Under the pieces are notes generated by a model that saw only the letters and a program-made list of their open reading frames with translations, had not been told where the DNA came from and made no database searches. Of a stretch of 32,774 nt of DNA, positions 19,536 through 29,900 are shown piece by piece. The stretch is from a virus: IMG/VR virus record IMGVR_UViG_3300037961_001352, positions 1 through 32,774 of that record; one strand, 5' to 3'. Every line of letters starts with the position of its first letter. Position 1 is the stretch's first letter. A program made the position numbers and the translations under genes.

Positions 19536-20399
19536 ATGTCATCACAAATAACTACAGCATTTGTACAGCAATATTCTGCTAACATTCAAATGTTGTCTCA
19601 ACAAATGGGATCGTTATTAAGAGACAAAGTACGTCTGGAATCTGTTGTCGGAAAAAATGCTTTCTTCGATCAAGTAGGAAGTGTAACTGCTGTTGAAAAA
19701 ACTAGCAGACATTCTGACACTCCACAAATTGACACTCCACATGCAAGAAGAAGAGTATCTCTTGCGGATTACGAATTTGCGGATTTAATAGACCAACAGG
19801 ACAAAGTACGTCTTTTAATAGACCCGACTTCATCTTATGCTCAAGCTGCAGCTATGGCTATGGGTAGAGCTATGGATGACGTAGTAATCAGTGCCGCTTT
19901 AGGAACTGCATTTACTGGTGAAACAGGATCAACATCAACTGTATTACCTTCAGCTCAGAAAATTACTGAATCTGGTACAGCTGGTTTAACTATTGCAAAG
20001 TTAAGAACTGCAAAAGAAAAGTTCGACTTAGCAAGTGTAGATCCTTCAATCGCTAGATACATTGTGGTATCACCTAGACAGATCACTGATCTATTAGGTA
20101 CTACTGAAGTAACAAGTTCCGATTTTAACACTGTCAAAGCATTGGCAAATGGTGAAATCAACTCGTTCCTTGGTTTTAACTTTATTGTATCAAACAGACT
20201 ATCTATTGCATCTTCTAAAAGATCATGTATCGCATTTGCACAAGATGGTATTACATTAGCAGTTGGTAAAGATGTTTCAGCTAGAATAGACGAAAGAGCT
20301 GATAAATCTTATGCTACTCAAGTGTACTACTGCATGAGCATTGGTGCTACAAGAATGGAAGAAGAAAAAGTAGTAGAGGTCCAAGCTCACGAAGCATAA
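19536..20399 (+). CDS. Major capsid protein
   Basis: 287 residues. FVQQYSANIQMLSQQMGSLL, RRRVSLADYEFADLIDQQDK, DPTSSYAQAAAMAMGRAMDD and YIVVSPRQITDLLGTTEV are the ordered blocks of a podovirus-type HK97-fold capsid protein, with an N-arm, E-loop region and a P-domain helix. The codon choice is more biased to strong Gly/Ala/Ser codons, as expected for the most abundant protein. A structured leader and a strong ribosome site (GGGAG) precede it. It shells the head around the scaffold. Confidence 0.92.
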   Translation: MSSQITTAFVQQYSANIQMLSQQMGSLLRDKVRLESVVGKNAFFDQVGSVTAVEKTSRHSDTPQIDTPHARRRVSLADYEFADLIDQQDKVRLLIDPTSSYAQAAAMAMGRAMDDVVISAALGTAFTGETGSTSTVLPSAQKITESGTAGLTIAKLRTAKEKFDLASVDPSIARYIVVSPRQITDLLGTTEVTSSDFNTVKALANGEINSFLGFNFIVSNRLSIASSKRSCIAFAQDGITLAVGKDVSARIDERADKSYATQVYYCMSIGATRMEEEKVVEVQAHEA

Positions 20400-20411
20400 T
20401 AGGAGGAAAAT

Positions 20412-20876
20412 ATGGCTACAGTTTATTCGACACAAAAGACTAAATGGAATCAGAATGTTCCTTCCGAGAAAATTGATACTACTGAACTAGCAGGTAGAAT
20501 AAGAGTTGCTCATGCAGAATATGAAGCATCTTCTCTAGCTTCTGGTGATGTGATCGAAATGTTCAATTTACCAAATGGTGCAAGAATTGTATCTGGTAGA
20601 TTAGCACATGACGCATTAGGTAGTTCAACTACTCTATCAGTAGGTTATGCTGCGCATAATGATGCTGATGGTACTTCTGTAAGTGCTGCTGCTGCTGCTT
20701 ATAAAGCGGCTGCATCATCTGCATCTGCAGGTGCGGCTAATGCTGCTAATACTATTGCATTAGGTGAAAACTCACTTGTAAATGCTGACAAGGATGGACT
20801 TCCTGTGTCAGTAACTATGGGTGGTGCTGCAGGTACTGGAACTATTCAATTAACTATGATGTACGTTGTAGATTAA
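20412..20876 (+). CDS. Capsid decoration/stabilising protein
   Basis: 154 residues. MATVYSTQKTKWNQNVPSEK, RIRVAHAEYEASSLASGDVI, MFNLPNGARIVSGRLAHDAL then a Ser/Ala/Gly-rich beta-type stretch. The combination TQxTKxxxxxPS.K, ASGDxIxxFxLPxGAxI resembles the cement protein of BPP-1-like podoviruses (Bbp16-like, from memory). A strong ribosome site (AGGAGGAAA) precedes it, consistent with high expression. It probably binds the outer capsid. Followed by a strong hairpin. Confidence 0.75.
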   Translation: MATVYSTQKTKWNQNVPSEKIDTTELAGRIRVAHAEYEASSLASGDVIEMFNLPNGARIVSGRLAHDALGSSTTLSVGYAAHNDADGTSVSAAAAAYKAAASSASAGAANAANTIALGENSLVNADKDGLPVSVTMGGAAGTGTIQLTMMYVVD

Positions 20877-20886
20877 TAAAAAGAAT

Positions 20887-20922
20887 TTTAGGCGGGGAAA
20901 GCGAGAGTGGAACCCGCCTAAA
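20887..20922 (+). terminator. Strong hairpin after capsid genes
   Basis: TTTAGGCGGG (20887-20896) and CCCGCCTAAA (20913-20922) form a perfect 10-bp stem with a 16-base loop. It is followed by GTGC, not by a T-run, so it is an attenuator, RNA-processing or stability element rather than a clear intrinsic terminator. The position equals T7 terminator T-phi after gene 10. Confidence 0.65.
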
Positions 20923-20926
20923 GTGC

Positions 20927-21136
20927 ATGAAAAAGATAAAAGATTTAAAACCTGTATTACATTTCAAGAAAGATAACTATGTATATAGGTATGTTTTGGT
21001 AGACAGATTCAAACATGGTCCCAAGTATCATTATGGATTTGATCTAAAAGAAGAGAGAACAGAGAAAGAAATTTGGCAACTAGAAAATAATAGAGAGATC
21101 AGAAGAAAATATATATTAAAAAATGACAATAGCTAG
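20927..21136 (+). CDS. Small YRY-motif protein, paralogue 1
   Basis: 69 residues. LKPVLHFKKDNYVYRYVLVD, then a variable loop and EKEIWQLENN. It aligns by eye with its neighbour at 21123: [LHF]..DN..YRY.LV[DE] and [KE]EIW shared. No enzyme motif. Lies just after the capsid hairpin; overlaps the next gene by 14 bases. Possibly a head-tail completion factor. Function unknown. Confidence 0.6.
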   Translation: MKKIKDLKPVLHFKKDNYVYRYVLVDRFKHGPKYHYGFDLKEERTEKEIWQLENNREIRRKYILKNDNS

Positions 21137-21347
21137 ATTTGATCCAAGACTAATTGATTTATATAAAGATCCTAGACTTTTGTTGCATTTTCAATGGGGA
21201 AGAGATAATAAAATCTATAGATATGCTTTAGTTGAAAAAATTGATATAACAGATATTAATGATGTAACTAAGCAGAAAAAAGATGAGTTGAAATTAACTC
21301 AAAAAGAAATATGGAGTAAGTATGGCATCAACAGTAGATATTTGTAA
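21123..21347 (+). CDS. Small YRY-motif protein, paralogue 2
   Basis: 74 residues. ARFDPRLIDLYKDPRLLLHF, GRDNKIYRYALVEKID, and TQKEIWSKYG. It shares the LHF-DN-YRY-LVE-EIW core with the gene before it, suggesting a tandem duplication. It overlaps the tail tube A gene by 26 bases, so the three are probably co-translated. Function unknown. Confidence 0.6.
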   Translation: MTIARFDPRLIDLYKDPRLLLHFQWGRDNKIYRYALVEKIDITDINDVTKQKKDELKLTQKEIWSKYGINSRYL

Positions 21348-21903
21348 TGGAGCATTAAATCAACTTGGTGCTACAACCATACTTTCATTAACAGAAGATT
21401 CAAAAAATGCTAGACTTTGTAATTCAAGATATACTCAAGTAAGAGATGCAGTATTCAGATCACATCCTTGGAACTGCTTACAAGAAAGATTAGAACTAGC
21501 ACAATCAACAACAACTCCTGCATGGGGTTACAGTTTTAAATATGATCTACCCGGTGATTGTTTAAGATTACTTAGAATACTAGATTATGATTCAGATCAT
21601 AAAGTAGAAGGTAGATCAATATTATCTAACAACTCTTCAATGAAAATATTATACATCTCAAGAGTTACAGATCCAAACCAATATGATGAAAATTTAAGAG
21701 AAACATTATCAGCAGCACTAGCTGCAGATATAGCTTATGCTATTACATCTAACAACACCACACAACAAAACATGATTGCTCTTTATCAAGAAAAATTAAG
21801 AGATGCTAGATTTGTTGATTCAACTGAAGGATATAATACTACACAAGAAGATGGAATGGCAGATGTTATAGATGCTGGTACATTTATTAACTCAAGGTTC
21901 TAA
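21322..21903 (+). CDS. Tail tubular protein A (T7 gp11-like adaptor)
   Basis: 193 residues. It starts VDICNGALNQLGATTILSLT, then NSRYTQVRDAVFRSHPWNCL, YSFKYDLPGDCLRLLRILDY and a long C-terminal helical part. This helical adaptor forms the ring below the portal. The size matches T7 gp11. Directly followed by tail tube B with three bases between. Confidence 0.9.
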   Translation: MASTVDICNGALNQLGATTILSLTEDSKNARLCNSRYTQVRDAVFRSHPWNCLQERLELAQSTTTPAWGYSFKYDLPGDCLRLLRILDYDSDHKVEGRSILSNNSSMKILYISRVTDPNQYDENLRETLSAALAADIAYAITSNNTTQQNMIALYQEKLRDARFVDSTEGYNTTQEDGMADVIDAGTFINSRF

Positions 21904-21906
21904 TAC

Positions 21907-23913
21907 ATGGCTAGAGTAGCTGCACAACTTTCAAATTTTACAGCGGGTGAATTATCACCAAGATTAGATGGTAGAAATGATTTAGCAAAATATTCTGCTG
22001 GTTGCGCAACTGTAGAGAACATGGTTATCTATCCACATGGTGCTGCAGCTCGTAGACCCGGCACAACTTTTATTGCTGAAGTAAAAACAAGTAGTGCTAA
22101 AACAAGATTAATATCTTTTGAATTTTCTACAACACAAACTTATATTTTAGAATTAGGTAATCAGTATATGAGATTCTATAGAGATAATGGTCAGATATTA
22201 TCTAGCGGATCTCCTTATGAAATATCTACACCTTATCTTACTGCAGAACTTTTTGATATTAAGTTCGCACAATCTGCTGACGTTATGTACATTACACATC
22301 CAAATCATGCAACGAGAAAACTATCAAGAACAGGTCATACCTCTTGGACATTAACAGAGGTAGATTTTACTAATGGTCCATACCTAGATACTAACACATC
22401 AACTACAACAATTACAGCTTCAGCACACACAGTAGGAACTGGTAGAACTTTTACTGCTAGTGCTAATACATTTGCATCAACAGATGTTGGAAGATTAATT
22501 AGATTTAGAGATGGACATGCAAAAGTAACAGGATTTACAGATGCAACAATAGTAACTGTAGAAATATTAGTAGACACAGGATCATCCAGTGCATCTACTG
22601 ATTGGAACTTAGGTGCGTTTTCAGACACTACTGGTCATCCTTCTTGTGTATCATTCTTTGAACAACGATTAGTTTTTGCCGCAACTTTATCACAACCACA
22701 AACAGTATTCTTTTCTAAATCTGGTGATTACGAAAACATGGATGCAAACATTGGTGGTACTGTAGCAGATGATGATGCAATTATTTATACAATCGCATCT
22801 AACCAAGTTAATGCTATTAGATTTATGGCAGCTAGTAGAACTTTAATTATTGGTACTGCAGGTGGTGAGTTTACAGTTAGTGGTGGTGGAGATAATGATG
22901 CTGTAACACCAACAAACATTCTAATTAAAAAACAATCTAACCATGGTGCCGCAAACATAGATGCTGTTGCAGTTGCTAATGCTACTTTGTTTGTACAAAG
23001 AGCTAAAAGAAAACTAAGAGAACTTGCTTATAACTTTGATGTAGATGGTTACATAGCTCCGGATCTAACTATCCTTGCCGAACATGTTACTGATGGAGGT
23101 ATTGTAGAGATGGCATACCAAGAAGAACCACTAGCAATTATTTGGTGTGTAAGAAATGATGGTGAGTTAGTTGCACTAACATATCAAAGAGAACAAGAAG
23201 TAGTTGCTTGGCATAGACATGTTTTTGGCGGAGCCTTTGGAAGTGGTAAAGCAGTTTGTGAATCTGTTGCAGTAATACCAACTGAAGATAGTGAGTATGA
23301 ATTGTACATGATTATTAAAAGAACAATCAATGGCGCAACTAAAAGATATGTAGAATTTTTAAATACATTTGATTTTGATGAAAGTGATAACACATCATTT
23401 AATTTTTTAGATTCACAATTATCTTACAGTGGATCAGCAGCAACAACTATTTCTGGATTATCACATCTTGAAGGACAAACAGTTTCTATATTAGCAGATG
23501 GCGCAACGCATCCAGATAAAACTGTTAGTTCGGGTTCAATAACATTAGACCGATCTGCTACTGATGTTAAAGTAGGATTAGGATATACATCATTATTAAA
23601 AACAATGAGAATAGATGCTGGTGCGCAGAATGGTACATCACAAGCTAAAACAAAAAGAATATATGAAGTTACTGCAAGATTATATGAAAGTGTTGGTGTT
23701 GAAATAGGACCCGACCTAAGTAATATGGAGAGAGTTCCCTTTAGAACATCAAGTGATCCTATGGACCAAGGTATTCCACCATTCACAGGAGATAAAGAAG
23801 TAGAGTTTAGAGGAAATTATGATACAGATGGATTTATGATTGTTAGACAAACACAACCTTTACCTCTGACAATCTTATCATTATACCCGAGGTTAGTAAC
23901 AAATGATGGATAA
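21907..23913 (+). CDS. Tail tubular protein B (T7 gp12-like nozzle)
   Basis: 668 residues. The N-terminus LSNFTAGELSPRLDGRNDLA, KYSAGCATVENMVIYPHGAA and ARRPGTTFIAEVK is the standard signature of podovirus nozzle proteins. The middle is beta-rich (propeller), with FFEQRLVFAATLSQPQTVFF and TLFVQRAKRKLRELAY. It forms the tail tube end and holds the fibres. The C-terminus overlaps the next gene by 11 bases. Confidence 0.92.
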   Translation: MARVAAQLSNFTAGELSPRLDGRNDLAKYSAGCATVENMVIYPHGAAARRPGTTFIAEVKTSSAKTRLISFEFSTTQTYILELGNQYMRFYRDNGQILSSGSPYEISTPYLTAELFDIKFAQSADVMYITHPNHATRKLSRTGHTSWTLTEVDFTNGPYLDTNTSTTTITASAHTVGTGRTFTASANTFASTDVGRLIRFRDGHAKVTGFTDATIVTVEILVDTGSSSASTDWNLGAFSDTTGHPSCVSFFEQRLVFAATLSQPQTVFFSKSGDYENMDANIGGTVADDDAIIYTIASNQVNAIRFMAASRTLIIGTAGGEFTVSGGGDNDAVTPTNILIKKQSNHGAANIDAVAVANATLFVQRAKRKLRELAYNFDVDGYIAPDLTILAEHVTDGGIVEMAYQEEPLAIIWCVRNDGELVALTYQREQEVVAWHRHVFGGAFGSGKAVCESVAVIPTEDSEYELYMIIKRTINGATKRYVEFLNTFDFDESDNTSFNFLDSQLSYSGSAATTISGLSHLEGQTVSILADGATHPDKTVSSGSITLDRSATDVKVGLGYTSLLKTMRIDAGAQNGTSQAKTKRIYEVTARLYESVGVEIGPDLSNMERVPFRTSSDPMDQGIPPFTGDKEVEFRGNYDTDGFMIVRQTQPLPLTILSLYPRLVTNDG

Positions 23914-24367
23914 AGAATTACATATAGTGCCTTATACAAAAGAACATGGACAGTTTATACTATCCTGTCAAATGAACCATAAGGTTTTAGAAGCAGATAG
24001 ACACTTCATTAATGTAGAAGGTGATGCTAAAAATTTAGAACAAAACAACTTAGCTTTTACAGGTATTGTTAATTATCAACCTATCTTTGCTGCCGGAATG
24101 AAAATGGTTTGGGGTCGAGTAGCCGAAGGTTGGGTAATTGCAACAAATGAGATTTGGAAAAACCCTTTAGCTGTAGCTCGTGCAATAAAAAAAGATTTTG
24201 CTAGAGTTGCAAGAGAACACAATATAGAAAGAGTACAAACTGCAATTAGAAAAGATTTTAAACAAGGTCAAAGATTTGCAGAATGGTTAGGTTTGGAGAA
24301 CGAAGGCTTAATGAAAAAATTTGGTTTTGATGGTACAGATCAGTACAGATATGCGAGGATATTTTAA
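23903..24367 (+). CDS. Internal virion protein A-like (T7 gp13-like, DUF2833/GNAT-like)
   Basis: 154 residues, starting at the first of two adjacent ATGs. AAGMKMVWGRVAEGWVIATN, then RVQTAIRKDFKQGQRFAEWL and GLENEGLMKKFGFDGTDQYR match the acetyltransferase-like T7 gp13 family (RvqA...f...awaexLGFexEGxmrkyGxdGxDyxxYar). It is needed in T7 for internal core assembly; enzymatic activity is unproven. The position after tail tube B is typical. Confidence 0.85.
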   Translation: MMDKELHIVPYTKEHGQFILSCQMNHKVLEADRHFINVEGDAKNLEQNNLAFTGIVNYQPIFAAGMKMVWGRVAEGWVIATNEIWKNPLAVARAIKKDFARVAREHNIERVQTAIRKDFKQGQRFAEWLGLENEGLMKKFGFDGTDQYRYARIF

Positions 24368-24828
24368 TGTCTGGAGCTATACCTTTTATTGGACCAGTAT
24401 TAAGTGTAGCAGCAGCTACCTCTGCAAATGAAATAGGAAAATTTAATCAAGAAGTTGCAAATAGAAATGCAATCATTGCAGAGCAAGAAGCAGAAGCTCA
24501 AGCTAAATTAACAGAATTTAATATTGCAAAATTCAATCAAAGTTTTGAGAAGTTTCAATCTACTACAAAAGTTGCTGTATTAAAAAGTGGTGTAGAACTA
24601 TCGGGTACTGCGTTAAAGATTTTACAATCTAATGCTGAACAAGCAGAACTTCAAAGAGATATTATAGAATATAATGGTAAAGTTGCTGAAGCTAAAAAAT
24701 TAGAAGAAGCTAACTTTGCTAGAATATCTGGTGCATTAGCTAGAGCGCAAGGTAGACAACAAGCAATAGGTTATTTAGCTGGAGCAGGAACAAGTTTATT
24801 AACTATGAAACAAATGGGGATGGTTTAA
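24367..24828 (+). CDS. Internal virion protein B-like (T7 gp14-like)
   Basis: 153 residues. A hydrophobic start (MSGAIPFIGPVLSVAAATSA), then a long Ala/Glu/Lys helix (IIAEQEAEAQAKLTEFNIAK) and a C-terminal IGYLAGAGTSLLTMKQ. Such a small, Ala-rich helical protein with membrane-active ends between gp13- and gp15-like genes is the T7 gp14 position and look; in T7 it is ejected into the outer membrane. One-base overlap with the upstream stop. Confidence 0.75.
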   Translation: MSGAIPFIGPVLSVAAATSANEIGKFNQEVANRNAIIAEQEAEAQAKLTEFNIAKFNQSFEKFQSTTKVAVLKSGVELSGTALKILQSNAEQAELQRDIIEYNGKVAEAKKLEEANFARISGALARAQGRQQAIGYLAGAGTSLLTMKQMGMV

Positions 24829-24831
24829 TCA

Positions 24832-26970
24832 ATGGCAAAGATACCTACATTTGAAGCTACTGTTTCACCTACTGCTGAAGTTGGAGCTGTAAAAAGTAAT
24901 ATACAGGTTTCACCTAAATCAAGTTTAGCTGGAGCTTTACTACCAGCCGCAGATGCGATTACACAATTCTATGTAAAAGAAAAAGAAATATCTAATAAGG
25001 TAGAAGGTGGACAACTAATTGCAGATGCTAATCAAGAATTATTAGAAATAAAAGAACAAGCTAAATTAAAAGCTACACCAGATGAAGGTGTTAATTTTTT
25101 TAATGCTGGTTACAAACAAGTTGTTGATAAATATAAATCAAAAGCAAGTAATAATTATATTCAAAAATATTTTGATTTAAACATTTCATCTAACAAACCT
25201 TCTTACATTAATAATATTTTAAAACAAACTAGAGCTAACATGGTTAAAGCAAGAGTTGATCAAGTAACTAATAGTGTTGAAAATAAAATATTAAATGCAG
25301 TTGAGAGTGGTAATGATTTTGATCTTGCAACTGTAGGAGAATCTATTACCGCAGAATATCAAGGCTTAGTTAATGATGGATTAATTTCTGAACAAGATTT
25401 ACAAATCTACAAAGATAAAATTCCTAACTTAATTGAAGTTGCACAGGTAAGAAAAATAGCAAGAAACAATGCTTCACAAGCATTTTTAATTTTATCTGAT
25501 GTAACTAATTTTACTACCATACAAGGTGATGAAAGAAGAAAACTAATAAGTGAATTTGGTACACTTGCTAAACAACAAGCAGATGTAACAAGTGCTGTTT
25601 TAAATCAAAGTATTATTGAAAAATCAAAACAGTTTATGGAAAAATATGGAGATAAACAAAAATTTGGTTTTAGCACAGAAGAATTAGAAGAATTTAAAAC
25701 AGGTGATGAAGAAACTGACAATCAAATAGTAATCTTAAATGAAAAAATGGTTAATAAAGAATTTAGTTTTGATACAAACTATAACATTAACACAGATGTT
25801 ATAAGTAAAATAGTATCTGGAGAAATACAAAACACTTCAACTAAATTTTTATTATCTGGAGAAACAGAGCCTAAAAGTATTTTAGAAAGAGCTGGTAATA
25901 AAACAATTAATGATAATGATTTTAAATTTTTATCAGATGTTATTACAAGAAGTAAAAATAATACTTTCAAAAAACAAGATCAACAATTTTTAAAATACTT
26001 TGAAAACCTTGTACCATTACTTCAAGGTAATACTTTTTTAAATTATTTTGATAAAGAGTATAATGCAAAAGCTAGTGAGTTAAGACAAACATTACATAAA
26101 AGATATTTAGATGGATTAGCTCAAGGTGCTAACCCAACTGATTTATTAAGTTACACATCTGAAAATTATATTGCTAAAGATATAAAAAATTTTTTACCTA
26201 AGACTTCAGATTTAAGTAGCATTGTAGTTGAAATGGCTACAGAAAATAATCAAACTGTTTATGGACCACCGAGACTTGAAGGAGAAACAGCAGAAGAATA
26301 TTTAAAAAGAATACAACTAGAAGAAAAAAAAATTGATATAGGTGATGAAGATAGTTTAGATTTAAGTGCTAGTTTAAATGTAGATGAAAATATAAAACAA
26401 GTAGGATTATTTGGAAAATTACTTTTTGGTGAAAATGAAGTTTTAATTAAAAACTGGAGTAACAAATATCAAACAGAAGGTAGTATTTTTAATGCTTTAA
26501 AAGCAAAAGAACGATTAGATCGTATGAATGAACCCGGTTATAAAATTCCAAACAAAGCAATATCTGCAATAGAAAATGCAGCTACAAACTTTGATGGTGA
26601 TGGTGGTTTTTCAAAAGAAACTTTAATAGATTATTTAACTAAAATTGGTCAAATAGAAAGTCAATATAAAAGTAAAGTACAAAAAACAGACAAACCTGTA
26701 AAAGAAGAAACAAAATTCTTAGCAAGATCATATTGGCAAATAGAAGTAGATACAGCCAAAGATATATTAAAAAATTCTGCTCCTATATTTGGTAATAATT
26801 TTGAATCTACTTTTTCTAAAAAATATAAAGGAGAATATGAAACAGCAAGAGAAAGTTTATTAAATTTAAGCGACAGAGATTTAGTTAATTTATTAGAAAA
26901 AGATGACACGTTAGCTGCCAATATTGCAGCAGCATTAATAGTAACTAGATTTAACACAGAAGAAGCATGA
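24832..26970 (+). CDS. Internal virion protein with lytic-transglycosylase-like end (T7 gp15-like position)
   Basis: 712 residues, largely helical. Residues about 605-640 carry IGQIESQYKSKVQK and later ARSYWQIE, resembling an SLT-type muramidase active site (E608 as catalytic Glu, ARSYWQVE as the QxxP/GxxQ-type block). In T7 the transglycosylase motif is in gp16, so here it would have moved to this protein. It may cut peptidoglycan during DNA ejection. The N-terminal 600 residues show no family signature by eye. ATGA overlap with the next gene. Confidence 0.75.
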   Translation: MAKIPTFEATVSPTAEVGAVKSNIQVSPKSSLAGALLPAADAITQFYVKEKEISNKVEGGQLIADANQELLEIKEQAKLKATPDEGVNFFNAGYKQVVDKYKSKASNNYIQKYFDLNISSNKPSYINNILKQTRANMVKARVDQVTNSVENKILNAVESGNDFDLATVGESITAEYQGLVNDGLISEQDLQIYKDKIPNLIEVAQVRKIARNNASQAFLILSDVTNFTTIQGDERRKLISEFGTLAKQQADVTSAVLNQSIIEKSKQFMEKYGDKQKFGFSTEELEEFKTGDEETDNQIVILNEKMVNKEFSFDTNYNINTDVISKIVSGEIQNTSTKFLLSGETEPKSILERAGNKTINDNDFKFLSDVITRSKNNTFKKQDQQFLKYFENLVPLLQGNTFLNYFDKEYNAKASELRQTLHKRYLDGLAQGANPTDLLSYTSENYIAKDIKNFLPKTSDLSSIVVEMATENNQTVYGPPRLEGETAEEYLKRIQLEEKKIDIGDEDSLDLSASLNVDENIKQVGLFGKLLFGENEVLIKNWSNKYQTEGSIFNALKAKERLDRMNEPGYKIPNKAISAIENAATNFDGDGGFSKETLIDYLTKIGQIESQYKSKVQKTDKPVKEETKFLARSYWQIEVDTAKDILKNSAPIFGNNFESTFSKKYKGEYETARESLLNLSDRDLVNLLEKDDTLAANIAAALIVTRFNTEEA

Positions 26971-29900
26971 AGCTAAGTGATCAGCAAACATTATTAGAGC
27001 AAGGTGGCTTTAGTCAAAAAGAAATAGAAGATTGGAAGAAAGATAAAATATTAAAACTAAACAATGCCGGATTTTCTAATGCAGAAATATTAGAAGAGTT
27101 TAGTGTAGTTCCTGCAGACAACAAAGCTAATGTAAAGTATTTTAAAAAAATAAAAGAAGAATTAGAAAACGAATATTATACACAAGAATCAATATCACCA
27201 GATGATGAGCTTTTATATCAATCAAAAATAGATCAAGCTGATGCACCATCTTTAAAAGAATTAGTAGTAGGTAAAGAGTTTGATGGAGATGAAATATTAA
27301 AAAGAGGTTGGGGTAAAACACTATATGATATGACATATAGATTAGCTACTGATGGAGGTTTGTCAGAAGCATTTACAGAAGAAGAGCCAGAAGATTATAC
27401 TTGGTTTGAAGGTTTATTAGAAAGAGGTTTAACACTTGGTGCAGAGCTACCTATATATGGTGGAGCTTTTTTAGCAGGTACAGGTGCTACAGGAAATCCT
27501 ATAGCCGGTGCATTTACTGCTGGTGCTATTCCGGGTGCTGCAAGAGAAACAATCTTAAAAGGTTTAGAACAACAATCTTATGGTCAGCCAGTTGAAATAT
27601 TAAAAAATTTTTTGAAAGATGGTATTATTGAAGGTGTCAAACAAGGAGCTATTTTTACAGGAGCTGCATTAGCTCCACAAGTAACATTACCTTTTGTTGG
27701 TAAACTTGGAGATAAATATTTAACAAGAGTAGCATCACAGCTTACAGCATTTGAAGGAGCCGGTGCAATACTGAATCAACAACTTCCAACACTAAGAGAA
27801 TTTAGTTATTCAGCAGTTTTATTTGGTGCGTTAGGTGTAAGACTACCTAAAAAAACTATGGAAGATAGAACTAAAAAAATATTTGTAGATACTGGTAAAA
27901 AACCTAATCAAGTATTTAAAGATTCTTTAGTTGATAAAACAATATTAGAAGATGTATCATCAAGAACTTATGTCAGAGCTTATGATAAATTATTAGATAG
28001 AAAAACTGTAAAAGAAAAACCACAACCAGAAAAACCAGAACAATTATTTAAAGATGATTTAGCAAATAAAGCTGCAGAAAACATTGCTTTCAAACCTAAA
28101 GTAGAAATACCAACTACTGAGAGATTAAAGGAAATGGGATCAACAGTTAAAAAGAAAGCAATTATAGAAGCTATAGATACTAAATATCCTGTGCTAGAAG
28201 CATTGAGAGAAGCAAAGGTAAATACTAAAACTGGTATTGAAAAATTAAATCTATACGAACAAACAAGAATACTTGAAGGTATGCCAAATAGAGCTGCATA
28301 CTTTATAGAATTTAATACACTAAATGGAAAAACTTTAACAGATAAAGGTTTAGGATTAAAAGATATTACAGCAGATATTGTAAAAAAAGGTAAGAATGAA
28401 ATGCAGTTATTTGAAACTTATCTAACCAATAGAAGAGCAGTAGAGTTAGATGCTAGAGGTATTGAAACAGGGTTTGATATTTCTACTGCAAAAACATTTG
28501 TTAAAAAATATAAATTACAATTTGAAGAAACAGCAAAAAAAATTGATACTTATCAAAGACACCTTTTAGAGTATGCGGTTGATGGTGGTCTAATATCTCA
28601 ACAAGCATTTAATGCTATGACCGAAGCAAATAAAAATTATGTTACTTTTGCAAGAGAGCTTCCTAAAGATGGTAAGAAAGGTTACACTGAAGGATCAGTA
28701 AATCCATTTAAAAGAATCAAAGGAAGTAAGGAGAGAGTATTTCCACCTTTAGATACTATTGTAAAAAATACAAATAAAATTGTAAATCTTGCTGAACGAA
28801 ATAAAGTCAAAGTTAATTTTATAGATTTTATTGCAAAACAAAAAGATGCAGCAAAAGCTGTTAATGCTCCAGATCCATATCCTTATTATAATAAAGTAAA
28901 ACCAATATTAAAACCTATAAAAATTCAAAGAAAAGAATTGGAAAGATTTTTTGAAAAATCAGAAATAGATAAAATGTCAGATAAAACTGTAAGTGAGTTT
29001 ACAATATTTAGACAAGAATTTACAGCTACAGATAAAGGTCAAATACTTATTAAGAGAGATGGTAAAACTGAAGCATGGGATGTAGGTGTTGATTTAGCAA
29101 ATGCCTTTAAGACAATGGACCAGCAAGGAGCCAATATGTTTATGCACTACCTTGGCGCACCTGCAAGAACTCTTAGAGCTGGTGCAATATTGATACCAGA
29201 TTTTGCTGTTCCAAACTTTTTTAGAGATACAATTCAAGCAAGTTTTTTAAATAAAGTTGGTTTCATTCCAATACAAGATTCAATCATTGGTGCATTTAAT
29301 ATTATTACAAAAGGTAATAATAAAAAAGCAATGGAGATGTACAAAAAATATGTCAAGTCTGGTGGTATGCAATCTACATTATTAGCTGTTGATAAACCTA
29401 ATATATTTGATGGTAAAGTTTATGATATTCTTTCTAAAGGACCAATAAGAAATTCTGACAGAGGTATATTAGCTCCATTCAAAGCATTAACAAGATTATC
29501 AGAAGAGATGACAAGGTTTAGAATTTTTGAAAAAACTTATAAAAAAGCTATTGAAAAAGGTTTGACAGAAAAACAAGCACTTGAAAGAGGTGGTTTTGAA
29601 GCTAGAAATCTTTTAGATTATGCTAAACGAGGATCATTAGGTGCAAACATAAATAGATTAGTTCCATTCTGGAACGCAAGAGTTCAAGGTTTAACAAGAA
29701 TATACGAAGCATTTAGAGATCAACCCGGAAGAACATCTGCTATGATTGGTGCTTACATTGTTATACCAACTTTAGGTTTTTACATGTTAAATAAAGATGA
29801 TCCAGATTATCAAGAAGAACCAGATTGGATTAAACAAAACTATTGGTATTTTAAAATAGGTGATAAACCTTACAGATTTCCAAAACCATTTGAGGTTGGT

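Noticed and set aside
20887-20922. Calling the capsid hairpin a definite rho-independent terminator
   Set aside because: No T-run follows the stem on the + strand; kept only as a hairpin with an open role.
23424-23786. 120-residue minus-strand frame inside tail tube B
   Set aside because: Opposite strand of a clearly conserved structural gene; no start signal.
27176-27184. TTATACACA (DnaA-box match) in the large ejection protein
   Set aside because: Inside a conserved coding region and within the number expected by chance in AT-rich DNA.
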